A stretch of DNA of 64,000 bases from Bacteroidota bacterium (GTDB taxonomy: Bacteria; Bacteroidota; Bacteroidia; Bacteroidales; Bacteroidaceae): NCBI GenBank assembly GCA_023426145.1, contig JAFABG010000040.1, positions 248,001 to 312,000 of the forward strand, given 5' to 3'. Shown here in pieces: positions 44,909 through 54,645 of this stretch. Numbering within the stretch: position 1 is the stretch's first letter; each line of letters starts with the position of its first letter. The position numbers and the translations under genes were made by a program. The notes below the pieces were generated by a model. That model worked only from the letters and a program-made list of their open reading frames with translations, did no database searches and was not told where the DNA came from.

Positions 44909-47500
44909 TTACTGAATCTGAACGTCAATGGACTGTAGATCTTTACTGTCTGAGCTGCTGCCATACAATAACTTATAGGTACCAGTCAAAGGGTGCATTG
45001 TATTAGTAGCCCTGTCGAACCAATCAAAGGATTCGTATGGCAGTTCGATACTAACATTCTCAGTTTGACCTTTGCCAATATTGATACGTTGGAAAGCGCG
45101 AAGTGTTTTCAATGGGCCTCCCTTGTCTTCGGGACGAGAAAGATAAATCTGTACCACCTCTTCGCCATCTCTTTCTCCGATGTTGCTTACCGGAATTGTA
45201 AGTTCAAGCTTCTCACCTTTGCTCACCTGCGACTGACTTAGTTTCGCTTTTCCGTAAGAGAAACGTGTGTAGCTCAGTCCATGCCCAAAAGAGTAAAGAG
45301 GAGTCTCTGTCATAAAGCGATATGTACGTCCTTTCATTGAGTAATCTTCATAATCTGGCAGTTGCTCCATATTCTTGTAGAATGTAATGGGTAAGCGTCC
45401 GGCAGGATTATAATCTCCAAAAAGAACGTCAGCAAGGGCTGTTCCACCTGCCTGACCGGGATACCATGCCTGAAGGATAGCATCACAGTTCTCGCTTTCG
45501 GGTGTCATTCCCATGGCAGAACCGGAGAAGTTGATGAAGACGACTTTCTTGCCATTTTTCTTCAAAAGAGAAAGCACTTCACGTTGGATAGTGGGCAATT
45601 CTATTTCCGTACGATCGCCTCCCTTGAATCCGGGCTCGGATACTTTCATCGATTCCCCTTCAAGCAAAGGTGATATACCTCCAGCAAAGATTACGACATC
45701 TGCACTTTTGACCTTATTAATCACTTCTTGCGCATTCATCGGTATGGGTTTTACCAAGTCGAAGCTGAGTGCAGGATTATCTTTCACCTGAATGAATTTC
45801 AACTCTAGATCGTAAATTTTTCCGGCTTCATATTTGAAAGCATATAGATTGGTATGGTTTCTGATATTGGTGCCTTCGGCAACTTGTGTCCCGTTGAGCG
45901 ATAAAGTGACTCCACCATTAGTCATAATCCTTACAATCGCATCTCCTGAACTCATCGGACAGAATTTAGAGCGATAAATGGCTGTGAAGTTTTTCAATCC
46001 TACACCGGGGGCAAATACAGTGGCACCGTCAGCGCTGAAATGAAATGGTGTAGTCAGTCTATCCGTTGCAGCTACATCTCCCTTATATTCGCGGTTGTTC
46101 CAATACGTAGCAGTAAATCCCGCTTCACCGTCTATGCGACACTGATTGAACAAACTATGTAAGGTCGTATCATTCGTTAATCCGCATACAGGCTCATAGA
46201 TAATTTGAGCTTCGGGAAGCTTGGAACGTAATCCTTCTAATAACGTGGTCGTGTGAGAAGGAAATCCGTTGTAATTGCCCCACTGCATGACCGAGTCATT
46301 TGCATTTGGACCGATCACTGCTACTTTCATTTGGCGGTTCAAAGGGAGTAGATTCTCTTTATTCTGGAGCAAGACCAAACTTTCGTGTGCCATCTTCAAT
46401 GCCAATGCTTTGTGTTCAGGGCTGTCTACTGTAGAGTAAGGAATCTCACTCCAAGGATGTGTCGGATTCATCTCTCCCAGTTCAAAACGGGCTTTCAGTA
46501 ACCTTTTGACTGAGGTGTTGATTTTATCTTCAGCAATCAATCCTTTTTTCACAGCATCGGTAATACTATTGAAGCTTCCACCACATTCAAGATCCGTTCC
46601 ACTTAAAACAGCATCTGCTGAAGCATGTTCGGCATCCGGATGAGTGCCGTGCTTCGTTTTCGTATAAAAATCGCTTATGGCACCACAGTCGGAAACGACA
46701 ATTCCTTTAAAACCCCATTCATCACGAAGAATTTGAGTGAGCAAGCGGCTACTACCGCAGCAAGGTTCACCTTCGAAACGATTATAGGCACACATCACTT
46801 CTTTTACTTTAGCTTTTTCTACTAAATCCTTAAACGCAGGAAGATAAGTCTCCCATAGATCTCTTGGATCAATGTTTTCTGCATTAAAACTGTGGCGATT
46901 CCACTCTGGTCCGGAATGGACGGCAAAATGTTTGGCACAGGCATGAAGTTTGTCATATTGTGCGTCTTCTGGGCCTTGTAAACCTCGAACGACTGCCATT
47001 CCCATACGTCCACTCAAATAAGGGTCTTCACCATAGGTTTCTTGTCCTCTTCCCCAGCGTGGGTCTCGGAATATATTGACATTAGGAGTCCACATGGTCA
47101 ATCCCTGATAACGTTTGTACTGCCCTTTTTCGTTCGCATATCTGTTCTTCGCACGCGCTTCGTCTGATACGGCATCGAATACTTCGAATAATAATTTGTC
47201 ATTGAAAGAAGCAGCCATACCGATGGCTTGTGGAAAGACTGTTGCTAATCCTGAGCGGGCTACGCCGTGGAGAGCTTCATTCCACCATTCGTAGGGTTTT
47301 ATGCCCAATCGCGGGATGGCTGGTGAGTTGTTTTGCATCAGTGCCACCTTTTCTTCAAGAGTGAGGCGCTGTAACAAATCGTCTGCCCGTTGTTCGGCAG
47401 TTAGTTGTGTATCCTGATAGGGATACTTCGTCGGTTGTTGTGCCTGTGCGTTGATAGCTAATATTCCAGTAAGACAGGCGATGATCCATTGTTTTTTCAT
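44909..47500 (-). CDS. Glycoside hydrolase family 3 enzyme with PA14 insert (beta-xylosidase or beta-glucosidase type)
   Basis: The 863-residue protein has a signal peptide (MKKQWIIACLTGILAINAQA). The GH3 N-terminal barrel contains PRLGIKPYEWWNEALHGVAR, WTPNVNIFRDPRWGRGQETY, and the nucleophile D271 in GIVVSDCGAISDF. A PA14 module (CRIDGEAGFTATYWNNREYK onward, about 450-585) is inserted before the second half of the C-terminal sandwich, which carries LEGESMKVSEPGFKGGDRTE. An FN3-like domain ends the chain. The WWNEALHGVAR and SDCGAI blocks are common in GH3 enzymes annotated as xylan 1,4-beta-xylosidases. In a pectin locus xylose on xylogalacturonan is a plausible target, but the sugar is not proven. 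It is divergently controlled from its own promoter with an operator-like box. Confidence 0.9.
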   Translation of the reverse strand: MKKQWIIACLTGILAINAQAQQPTKYPYQDTQLTAEQRADDLLQRLTLEEKVALMQNNSPAIPRLGIKPYEWWNEALHGVARSGLATVFPQAIGMAASFNDKLLFEVFDAVSDEARAKNRYANEKGQYKRYQGLTMWTPNVNIFRDPRWGRGQETYGEDPYLSGRMGMAVVRGLQGPEDAQYDKLHACAKHFAVHSGPEWNRHSFNAENIDPRDLWETYLPAFKDLVEKAKVKEVMCAYNRFEGEPCCGSSRLLTQILRDEWGFKGIVVSDCGAISDFYTKTKHGTHPDAEHASADAVLSGTDLECGGSFNSITDAVKKGLIAEDKINTSVKRLLKARFELGEMNPTHPWSEIPYSTVDSPEHKALALKMAHESLVLLQNKENLLPLNRQMKVAVIGPNANDSVMQWGNYNGFPSHTTTLLEGLRSKLPEAQIIYEPVCGLTNDTTLHSLFNQCRIDGEAGFTATYWNNREYKGDVAATDRLTTPFHFSADGATVFAPGVGLKNFTAIYRSKFCPMSSGDAIVRIMTNGGVTLSLNGTQVAEGTNIRNHTNLYAFKYEAGKIYDLELKFIQVKDNPALSFDLVKPIPMNAQEVINKVKSADVVIFAGGISPLLEGESMKVSEPGFKGGDRTEIELPTIQREVLSLLKKNGKKVVFINFSGSAMGMTPESENCDAILQAWYPGQAGGTALADVLFGDYNPAGRLPITFYKNMEQLPDYEDYSMKGRTYRFMTETPLYSFGHGLSYTRFSYGKAKLSQSQVSKGEKLELTIPVSNIGERDGEEVVQIYLSRPEDKGGPLKTLRAFQRINIGKGQTENVSIELPYESFDWFDRATNTMHPLTGTYKLLYGSSSDSKDLQSIDVQIQ

Positions 47501-47532
47501 TTTTTGTTCTTTGGGTTATAGATTTAAGGATG

Positions 47533-47596
47533 CAATTGTAGTGACTTTTGGTTGTGTTGTCGGGGAATATCTGGTATAAAAAGAGGATTTATTTCG
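47533..47596 (-). promoter_or_regulatory. GH3 promoter with PUL operator-like box
   Basis: On the minus strand TACAATTG (7 of 8) is at 47540-47533. CAGATATTCC (47573-47564), 8 of 10 identical to the CAAATATTAC box of the PL1 and GH95 promoters, is exactly 23 bp upstream. A weaker box (CGAAATAAATCC, 47596-47585) is 21 bp further and overlaps the end of HTCS-2. No -33 TTTG is present. Confidence 0.5.
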
Positions 47597-50500
47597 TCCT
47601 CTCTTTATATTCTGAAGGCGTGATGCCTATGATTTTCTTAAAGCACTTGCTGAAATACTTAGGATCGTTGAATCCAGTCATATAGGCTACTTGTGAGAAG
47701 TTGTATTCACCACTGTCTATTAATTGTGTAGCCCTCTTTATGCGTACTTCACGTATGAAATCAACAGGTGTTAGTCCGACAATAGATTTTAATTTTCGGT
47801 AAAATATTGTTCGACTGAGCATTAAATGCTCAGCAAATTCGTCAATAGTCAGATCGGCATTATCCATTTGTTCCTCAATAAATTCCATCACTTTTTGCAT
47901 GAATTGTTCATCGTAAGGGGTGATCTGTGGCTCCGATGGCGTGGTGACATCCGTATTTATGCTCACCTTTTCTTTGGTCAGCTTAGCTAAATAGAGCTCT
48001 TGCAATTGCTTACGCTGACGGAGTAGGTTGATGATGCGTGTTTTTAGATATCTCGAGCTAAAGGGCTTAGTGATATAGTCATCGATGCCATGTTCTAGTC
48101 CGGCTATGCGATCATCTAATGAGGCCTTGGCTGAGAGCACAATGATTGGAATATGACAGATGTTATTGTCTTCTTTTATGAGCTTTATCATCTCCATGCC
48201 ATCCATAACGGGCATCATAACATCGCTAATAATCAGGTCGGGCATACTCTCAATTGCACATTGCAGTCCTTCTTTACCATTGGCAGCTGTGATGACTGTG
48301 TAGCTCTCTGATAATATGTTTTTAATAAAAGTTTTTAGTTCTTCATTATCTTCGACAACCAGAATTGATAGTGGCTCTACAGTTGTATTATTCTCTTTAG
48401 AATCAGCATCTTCTAGCTCTTCTTCAGCAATAGGCAACGCACCTTCTTCTTGTGGATCTGTGTTGTGCCCGTCATCCAAAATAAATTCAACTTGACTATC
48501 TTGCTCAAAAACCTCTTTCTGGAGTGGCAACGTAACAATAAACTGACTTCCGCTACCTGGCTGACTGTTTACTTTGATTGTGCCATGGTGCATGTCAACC
48601 ATTTCTTTAACTAAAGACAGACCAATTCCTGATGATGGTTGTTGCATGTTCTGTTGGGCTAAGCTTTCAAAACGCTGAAATAAAGTACGTAGCCTGTTTG
48701 GCTCTATTCCTACGCCTTCATCTGTAACCGATATGATCACTTTGTCGACTTGTTTTGTCACTTCAACAGTAATTGATTTTTCGACCGAAGTGTATTTAAA
48801 TGCATTTGAAATGAGATTAAAAAATATTTTTTCAAATTTATCTCTATCTATCCAAGCATAAATGCATTTCAGTTCACTATTCAATCGGTAGTTTATCTTT
48901 TTTTCCTCTGCAATCAGCTTGAAATTAGCCATCACTTTTTGCAGAAGCGAGATGATATCAATCTTTTCAACCAAAACCTTCATCTTTTGGTTTTGTATTT
49001 TACGAAAGTCTAATATTTGATTGATGAGGCAGAGCATTCGCTCTGAATTCTTTTGTACCACAATTAAATGTTCACGTGCTGTATCCGATAACTCTTCATT
49101 CTCCAAGACTTCATTAACCGGACTGCTAATCAGTGTCAATGGAGTTCTGAGCTCATGAGATATATCTGTGAAGAAACGTAGTTTAATATTGGAGAGTTGC
49201 TGTTCAATGTCTACCTGATGGCGTAAGCGATAAATGTAGAACAACACATAAACAATACTTCCTGTAAATGCAATGAAGAGAATGATGTAGAGTATCCAAG
49301 CCCATATGGTTTCCCAAAATGTAGGAAGTACGTTTATGGAGAGTGTGCGAATATTGTTTAACCATACCCCATCGCTATTGGTCGATTTCACTTGCAATTT
49401 ATACTTTCCGTTTGGCAAATTTATGTAACTGGCTGAACGATTCTTATCCCCATCATGCCATTCTTGCTCCAATCCTTCTAGACGATAGGCATAGCGGATT
49501 TCTTTGGCATCAACATAATCAAGGGCAGCAAACTGAAAAGTGAGATTTCGCTGTGAAGGTTCGATGCGTAGTTCGTCCAAGTCATCAATAGCCATGATTG
49601 ACGCTTGTCCATGAATTTTTAATCCGGTAAACACAATCGATGGAACATACGTACTCTTTTGCATCTTTTGTGGGGAAACTTCTATGAACCCTTTATCGGT
49701 GCCAAATACGAACTGGTTTTTCGCATTAATTGTAGGTATGGCTTCCGAAAAGCTAAATTCTTGATGCAACGCATTTAAACTATAGTTGTCGAAGTTTTGT
49801 CTTTTAGAATCGAGTTTAGAAATGGCATTCTCCGATAGAATCCATAAGTTTCCTTGCTGATCCTCTTGAATGGCTTGTACCAAATCTGATGCCAAACCAT
49901 CATCAGTTGTGTAAATCTTAAATTCAATATTGCTGCTCAGTAGATTTTTAGACAACACTTGGCTAATGCCGCCTGTAAAGCTGGCGATGTATGTTCTTTT
50001 TTGTTTGTCGGTGTAGATATGCATCACATCATTGCCACTCAGACTTGTACTTATACCTGATTCACAACAATTACGGTAGAACTTGATTTCTTCAGGTTTT
50101 TCAAATTGGCTAGAAAAAGAGAGTAGACCATTGGTGGTCCCTGCAAGAATCACTCCACCGGGAGCTTCGGAAATGTAGCGCACTTTATAGGCATAACTAG
50201 TGGGATAGTTTTTTAGCTCATTGTCACTGTGTATGAATCTGGTTTCTCCATTTTTGTAAGTTAGTAAGTTTATTCCTCCTCCGTAACAACCAATCCAGAT
50301 GCGTTTATGGCTGTCTTGAAATATGGTATATACGCTGTTCCCACTTAAGCTATAGGGCTTGTTGGGTTGATGGACGAACTGCTCAATAGCGTACGAATTG
50401 GCCGTTTTCTTCTTTAATAGATAAATACCGTTTTCTTTTGTACCAATCCAAATATTACCTTGATGATCTTCAAGAAAACAATATGCACTTGCAAATTTGT

Positions 50501-51929
50501 GCTTCTCTTGGCTAATATTGCCTTGCGGAGTAAGGTATCCTTCTAATTTACCATTCGGTTGATAAATCCTGATGAGCTGTGCTTTTGAAGAAACCCATAG
50601 CCTTTTCTCTTTATCACACAGAAAAGCACGAGTTTCAAATCCTTCGTCGAAGCGAATTAGGTTGTATGTACGTGGAAATGTGGATAACTTATAGATTCCA
50701 CGCGTACTTGTAAGCCAGCAATTACCTTGATTATCCATCATATAAGAACGTACCAGCGGACTGAAAACCGATTTTGGATTGTTTCCGTTTTTAAGCACTG
50801 GTTTAAGTTCCATATTCTCGCGATCGTAATAAGAGAAATTTCCTTCAGGAGGAAGTATCCACAGTACGTTTTGTTTGTCTTCAAAAATCACGTTTTTATT
50901 TTTACGCTCATATTTAATCACTTCGTTAATGGGCGTATAAAGATGTTTAATCTGCTGTGTGAGTGGACTATAATGAACGACTCCAGTGGTGTTAGGAAAG
51001 ATCCAAAGCTCGTTGTAGTGGTCTTGATAGACAGACTGTACGTTGTTAGAAGGTTGAGTGGCTGTGCGTATATCAATGATTTGAAACTTATTTTCTTTTA
51101 AATTATACAGAATCAATCCATTGTCAGTGGCCAGCGAAAGGATGTTCGAGTTGAAGATCTTAGCTTCCTGAACGGCAGATATCGTATAAGGGGTCTCTAT
51201 AAATTTAAATTGTTTGTTCTTTAAGTTATATGAAGCAATTTTGCCAGAACGAGAAACTAAGTAAATGATATGATTCGCTTCATTAATATATTGAAAAGGA
51301 AAGTCGCTATCTATCTGCTTTTTACCGATAATAGAAATTCCTTTGTTTGTGAGCACCCATTCATCTTCTTCAGAGTCTTGAAATATAGTATAAACGGTAT
51401 CTCCTTTTAAGTTTTCTTTGAATGAGCTGTATAAAGTGATCCCTTCTCCTTGTTTGCAGAGCTGGTCATCTATGCGGAGTGCACTTCCATTTTGGAGTGT
51501 AAACCACGAAATACCCTTGGGTAAGGTATATATATGTGTGGTATAATTGTTTTGTATGATCGTTTCTTCTATACTCCGTAATACGTCAATGAACTTTTCT
51601 GTCTGGTTGTTAAACAGATACACCCGTCCATTATATGCCTGACACCAAATATCTCCATATTTAGTGTCTGCTATTTGGTTGATACGATTCGTATTTAAGA
51701 TATAAGCATCTTTGTAAGACGTTTTGAAATTTTTGAAAGAATATCCATCAAATTTATTTAACCCATTCCATGTCCCAAACCATAAAAAACCTTTTTTATC
51801 TTGTATGATTGTATGCACAATGCCTTGAGACATTCCGTCGTTAATGGAATAATGTTTAATCTGATATATGGGTTGAGCTGCTAATAGGCAGTGGTAGAAT
51901 ATAAAAATAGAGAGGAATAGATGTTTCAT
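47589..51929 (-). CDS. Hybrid two-component system sensor/regulator (HTCS-2)
   Basis: About 1446 residues from the ATG at 51929 (MKHLFLSIFIFYHCLLAAQP, a signal peptide). An ATG at 51947 would add six residues but leaves almost no leader after the -7 element at 51961. The periplasmic part is made of Reg_prop blades, then a Y_Y_Y domain. One transmembrane helix (WAWILYIILFIAFTGSIVYV) leads to HisKA with H925 in SHELRTPLT, HATPase (NAFKYTS, SGIGLSLVKEMVDMHHG), receiver with D1236 in ISDVMMP, and an AraC-type HTH at the end. All catalytic residues are present. It closely resembles HTCS-1 in domain order and in kinase and HTH sequence. It lies next to GH3 and after cassette 3/GH28, so it may control those. 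Confidence 0.93.
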   Translation of the reverse strand: MKHLFLSIFIFYHCLLAAQPIYQIKHYSINDGMSQGIVHTIIQDKKGFLWFGTWNGLNKFDGYSFKNFKTSYKDAYILNTNRINQIADTKYGDIWCQAYNGRVYLFNNQTEKFIDVLRSIEETIIQNNYTTHIYTLPKGISWFTLQNGSALRIDDQLCKQGEGITLYSSFKENLKGDTVYTIFQDSEEDEWVLTNKGISIIGKKQIDSDFPFQYINEANHIIYLVSRSGKIASYNLKNKQFKFIETPYTISAVQEAKIFNSNILSLATDNGLILYNLKENKFQIIDIRTATQPSNNVQSVYQDHYNELWIFPNTTGVVHYSPLTQQIKHLYTPINEVIKYERKNKNVIFEDKQNVLWILPPEGNFSYYDRENMELKPVLKNGNNPKSVFSPLVRSYMMDNQGNCWLTSTRGIYKLSTFPRTYNLIRFDEGFETRAFLCDKEKRLWVSSKAQLIRIYQPNGKLEGYLTPQGNISQEKHKFASAYCFLEDHQGNIWIGTKENGIYLLKKKTANSYAIEQFVHQPNKPYSLSGNSVYTIFQDSHKRIWIGCYGGGINLLTYKNGETRFIHSDNELKNYPTSYAYKVRYISEAPGGVILAGTTNGLLSFSSQFEKPEEIKFYRNCCESGISTSLSGNDVMHIYTDKQKRTYIASFTGGISQVLSKNLLSSNIEFKIYTTDDGLASDLVQAIQEDQQGNLWILSENAISKLDSKRQNFDNYSLNALHQEFSFSEAIPTINAKNQFVFGTDKGFIEVSPQKMQKSTYVPSIVFTGLKIHGQASIMAIDDLDELRIEPSQRNLTFQFAALDYVDAKEIRYAYRLEGLEQEWHDGDKNRSASYINLPNGKYKLQVKSTNSDGVWLNNIRTLSINVLPTFWETIWAWILYIILFIAFTGSIVYVLFYIYRLRHQVDIEQQLSNIKLRFFTDISHELRTPLTLISSPVNEVLENEELSDTAREHLIVVQKNSERMLCLINQILDFRKIQNQKMKVLVEKIDIISLLQKVMANFKLIAEEKKINYRLNSELKCIYAWIDRDKFEKIFFNLISNAFKYTSVEKSITVEVTKQVDKVIISVTDEGVGIEPNRLRTLFQRFESLAQQNMQQPSSGIGLSLVKEMVDMHHGTIKVNSQPGSGSQFIVTLPLQKEVFEQDSQVEFILDDGHNTDPQEEGALPIAEEELEDADSKENNTTVEPLSILVVEDNEELKTFIKNILSESYTVITAANGKEGLQCAIESMPDLIISDVMMPVMDGMEMIKLIKEDNNICHIPIIVLSAKASLDDRIAGLEHGIDDYITKPFSSRYLKTRIINLLRQRKQLQELYLAKLTKEKVSINTDVTTPSEPQITPYDEQFMQKVMEFIEEQMDNADLTIDEFAEHLMLSRTIFYRKLKSIVGLTPVDFIREVRIKRATQLIDSGEYNFSQVAYMTGFNDPKYFSKCFKKIIGITPSEYKERTK

Positions 51930-51960
51930 AATATTAGCCTTTATCAACTACAAAAATAAG

Positions 51961-51968
51961 CAAAAGTA
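51961..51968 (-). promoter_or_regulatory. -7 element for HTCS-2
   Basis: On the minus strand TACTTTTG is an exact TAnnTTTG match. A second exact match, TATTTTTG, is at 51958-51951. Neither has a CAAAWWTTAC box 23 bp upstream. Confidence 0.45.
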
Positions 51969-52068
51969 ACGATATAAAGTGTTTTTAGGGACACATTGAA
52001 CGTATAATACGAAAATTAGCTTATTTTTTCCTCTTTCTACGATAATTTGATAAACGTTGATTTAAAAA

Positions 52069-52104
52069 ATCCTCCTTATATTCGGTTAGGAATATAAAGA
52101 GGAT
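52069..52104. terminator. Terminator-like hairpin in a divergent intergenic gap
   Basis: ATCCTCCTTATATTC (52069-52083) pairs with GAATATAAAGAGGAT (52090-52104) with one mismatch, flanked by an A-run on the left and GTTTTATT on the right. The 420-bp gap lies between HTCS-2 (-) and a radical SAM gene (+), where no terminator is expected. Further right, an A-run precedes the short frame ATGAAAAGAAGAATTGAATAA (MKRRIE, broken after 6 codons) at about 52236. I see no other gene in the gap. Confidence 0.55.
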
Positions 52105-52332
52105 CGTTTTATTGACGAGAGTTGCATGGGGTATGGTGAGATGAAATCATAATTGGGGAATAATTGCACAAGACTTTCACAAGTATCCACTCGTCAATGC
52201 TTAAAAGCGAACAAAACTAATTAAAAAAAAACAGTTATGAAAAGAAGAATTGAATAATCTGATATCCTTTACGATTTTTTTAATGTATTGAAGATATTTT
52301 GGGGCATTTTTCGCAAACTCATTGTTTTTTCT

Positions 52333-52340
52333 TATGTTTG
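52333..52340 (+). promoter_or_regulatory. -7 element for the radical SAM gene
   Basis: TATGTTTG is an exact TAnnTTTG match, 30 bp before the ATG at 52371. The -33 region is T-rich (TTTT near 52307) but not canonical. Confidence 0.5.
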
Positions 52341-52370
52341 TCACCTAAATAACGTTTGAATTAATAATAT

Positions 52371-53342
52371 ATGTCAGATTCTAAACTATATAATGACTTT
52401 CCGTCTTTTCTACAGAGTTATTTTCCCTATAAAGTACAAAAAATATCATTGAATGCTGGATTTACTTGTCCTAATCGTGATGGGACAAAAGGATGGGGAG
52501 GGTGTACTTATTGCAATAACCAAACTTTTAATCCAGACTATTGTCGTACTGAGAAATCGATAACAACTCAGTTGGAAGAAGGTAAACTTTTTTTCTCGCG
52601 TAAATACCCTGAAATGAAATATTTGGCCTATTTCCAAGCTTATACGAATACTTATGCCGAACTAGAAGGTCTGAAACGTAAATATGAAGAAGCTTTGCAA
52701 GTAGACGGTGTGGTCGGCCTAGTGATTGGAACACGTCCTGATTGTATGCCTGATGATTTACTTTATTATTTGCAGAAATTAAGTCAACAGACTTTTCTAA
52801 TGGTTGAGTATGGAATAGAAAGTGTAAGTGATGAAACTTTATTGCGGATAAATAGAGGGCATACTTATGCTGACACGATTCATGCGGTGCAGCGTACTTT
52901 TGATTGTGGAATAATAACGGGCGGGCATATCATTTTAGGGCTTCCCGGAGAGAGCCATGATGCCATTGTTTCGCAAGCTGAAATACTTTCGGAACTGCCA
53001 TTGACAACACTCAAAATTCATCAACTCCAATTGATTCGCGGCACTAAAATGGCTTTAGAATATAAGAAGAATTCTGCCGACTTTAATTTGTTTACTGATG
53101 TGGATCAATACATTGATTTAGTGATTGATTATATAGAACATTTGCGACCGGATTTAGTTTTAGAACGCTTTGTTTCACAGTCTCCTAAAGAATGGCTTAT
53201 AGCTCCGGACTGGGGGTTAAAAAATTTTGAATTTGTGGCTAGATTGCAAAAAAGAATGAAAGAAAGAGGAGCTTATCAAGGTAAGAAGTATAGGGATTCA
53301 GAAAAAAGAGTTATTTTTGCAGGAAATAAGTTCACTATATGA
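52371..53342 (+). CDS. Radical SAM protein, TIGR01212/YhcC family
   Basis: The 323-residue protein carries the family's cluster motif near residues 28-45: CPNRDGTKGWGGCTYCNNQT, in which the later cysteines (GCTYC) bind the [4Fe-4S] cluster. Other family blocks are FQAYTNTYAEL, GLVIGTRPDCMPDD, LMVEYGIESVSDETLLRINRG, and GGHIILGLPGES. Length is normal. The substrate of this family is not firmly known; a role in RNA or small-molecule modification is usually proposed. It is monocistronic as far as can be seen, 55 bp ahead of the flavodiiron gene on the same strand. Confidence 0.88.
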   Translation: MSDSKLYNDFPSFLQSYFPYKVQKISLNAGFTCPNRDGTKGWGGCTYCNNQTFNPDYCRTEKSITTQLEEGKLFFSRKYPEMKYLAYFQAYTNTYAELEGLKRKYEEALQVDGVVGLVIGTRPDCMPDDLLYYLQKLSQQTFLMVEYGIESVSDETLLRINRGHTYADTIHAVQRTFDCGIITGGHIILGLPGESHDAIVSQAEILSELPLTTLKIHQLQLIRGTKMALEYKKNSADFNLFTDVDQYIDLVIDYIEHLRPDLVLERFVSQSPKEWLIAPDWGLKNFEFVARLQKRMKERGAYQGKKYRDSEKRVIFAGNKFTI

Positions 53343-53397
53343 TAAACACTGTCTTTGTATGAATGGATAGTGAATAGAATTTAATTAGACTTTAAGA

Positions 53398-54594
53398 ATG
53401 GAACAAAAAACAAGAATTAAAGGAAATGTCCACTACGTAGGAGTAAACGACCGTAATAAACACCTTTTTGAAGCTTTGTGGCCTTTACCCTATGGAGTTT
53501 CGTATAACTCTTATTTAATTGATGATGAAATGGTGGCGTTGGTTGATACTGTTGATATTTGTTATTTTGAAATTTATTTGCGCAAAATAAAACAGATTAT
53601 TGGCGAACGTCCTATAAACTATTTGATTATTAATCACATGGAACCCGATCATTCCGGATCTATCAGACTGATTAAAGAGCAATACCCGGATATTATTATT
53701 GTAGGTAATAAGCAGACTTTTGGTATGGTCGAGGGATTTTATGGAGTGACAGGCGAACAATACTTAGTAAAAGACGGCGATTTTTTAGCTTTAGGAAGTC
53801 ATAAACTTCGTTTTTATATGACCCCCATGGTGCATTGGCCTGAAACAATGATGACGTTTGATGAAACAGACGGAATCCTGTTTTCTGGTGATGGTTTTGG
53901 CTCTTTTGGTACACTAGATGGCGGTTTCATAGATACGCGAATGAATGTGGATAAGTATTGGGATGAAATGATTCGCTATTATTCTAACATTGTAGGCAAA
54001 TATGGTAGTCCCGTGCAAAAAGCTTTGCAAAAACTTGGTGGACTTGCTATTTCAGCCATTTGTTCTACTCACGGACCAGTGTGGATGGAGAACATTACTA
54101 AAGTGATTGGAATTTATGATCGTTTGAGCCGATATGATGCGGATGAAGGTGTCGTGATTGTTTATGGAAGTATGTATGGTAATACAGAACAAATGGCAGA
54201 AGCTATTGCTAATGAACTATCAGCACAGGGTATCAAAAATATTGTGATGCATAATGTCTCAAAGAGTCATCCTTCTTATATCATAGCAGATATTTTCCGT
54301 TATAAAGGTCTTATTATAGGATCTCCTACTTATTGTAATCAAATTTTCCCAGAAATAGAGTCTTTATTATCAAAGATTCTAATTCGAGAGATCAAAGGAC
54401 GTTACTTAGGATATTTTGGCTCGTTTGCTTGGTCTGGTGCTGCAGTGAAACGTATGGGCGAATTTGTCGAAAAAAGTAAATTTGAGTTAGTCGGAGATCC
54501 GATTGAAATGAAATACGCGATGAACGATGTGACTTATGCGCAATGTGAAAATCTTGCTTGCTCAATGGCCGATCGTTTGAAGAAAGATCGTTAA
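53398..54594 (+). CDS. A-type flavodiiron protein (FprA family; oxygen/nitric oxide reductase)
   Basis: The 398-residue cytoplasmic protein has two domains. Residues about 1-250 are the metallo-beta-lactamase-like diiron domain, with ligands in HMEPDHSGS, in FSGDGFGSFG, and in STHGPVW. Residues about 255-395 are a flavodoxin domain starting VIVYGSMYGNTEQMAEAI, with SPTYCNQIFPEIE. There is no C-terminal rubredoxin or flavin reductase extension, so it is class A. It reduces O2 to water or NO to N2O, protecting anaerobic metabolism. The first His of the usual HxExD motif is present (H-M-E-P-D-H). Confidence 0.9.
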   Translation: MEQKTRIKGNVHYVGVNDRNKHLFEALWPLPYGVSYNSYLIDDEMVALVDTVDICYFEIYLRKIKQIIGERPINYLIINHMEPDHSGSIRLIKEQYPDIIIVGNKQTFGMVEGFYGVTGEQYLVKDGDFLALGSHKLRFYMTPMVHWPETMMTFDETDGILFSGDGFGSFGTLDGGFIDTRMNVDKYWDEMIRYYSNIVGKYGSPVQKALQKLGGLAISAICSTHGPVWMENITKVIGIYDRLSRYDADEGVVIVYGSMYGNTEQMAEAIANELSAQGIKNIVMHNVSKSHPSYIIADIFRYKGLIIGSPTYCNQIFPEIESLLSKILIREIKGRYLGYFGSFAWSGAAVKRMGEFVEKSKFELVGDPIEMKYAMNDVTYAQCENLACSMADRLKKDR

Positions 54595-54610
54595 TGCGAT
54601 TGTGAAAGAA

Positions 54611-54618
54611 TATCTTTT
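54611..54618 (+). promoter_or_regulatory. Candidate -7 element for the NagB-type deaminase gene
   Basis: TATCTTTT matches TAnnTTTG at 7 of 8 positions and lies 27 bp before the ATG at 54646. Read-through from the flavodiiron gene is also possible. Confidence 0.3.
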
Positions 54619-54645
54619 TATTAACTAACATATAACAATCGACTT

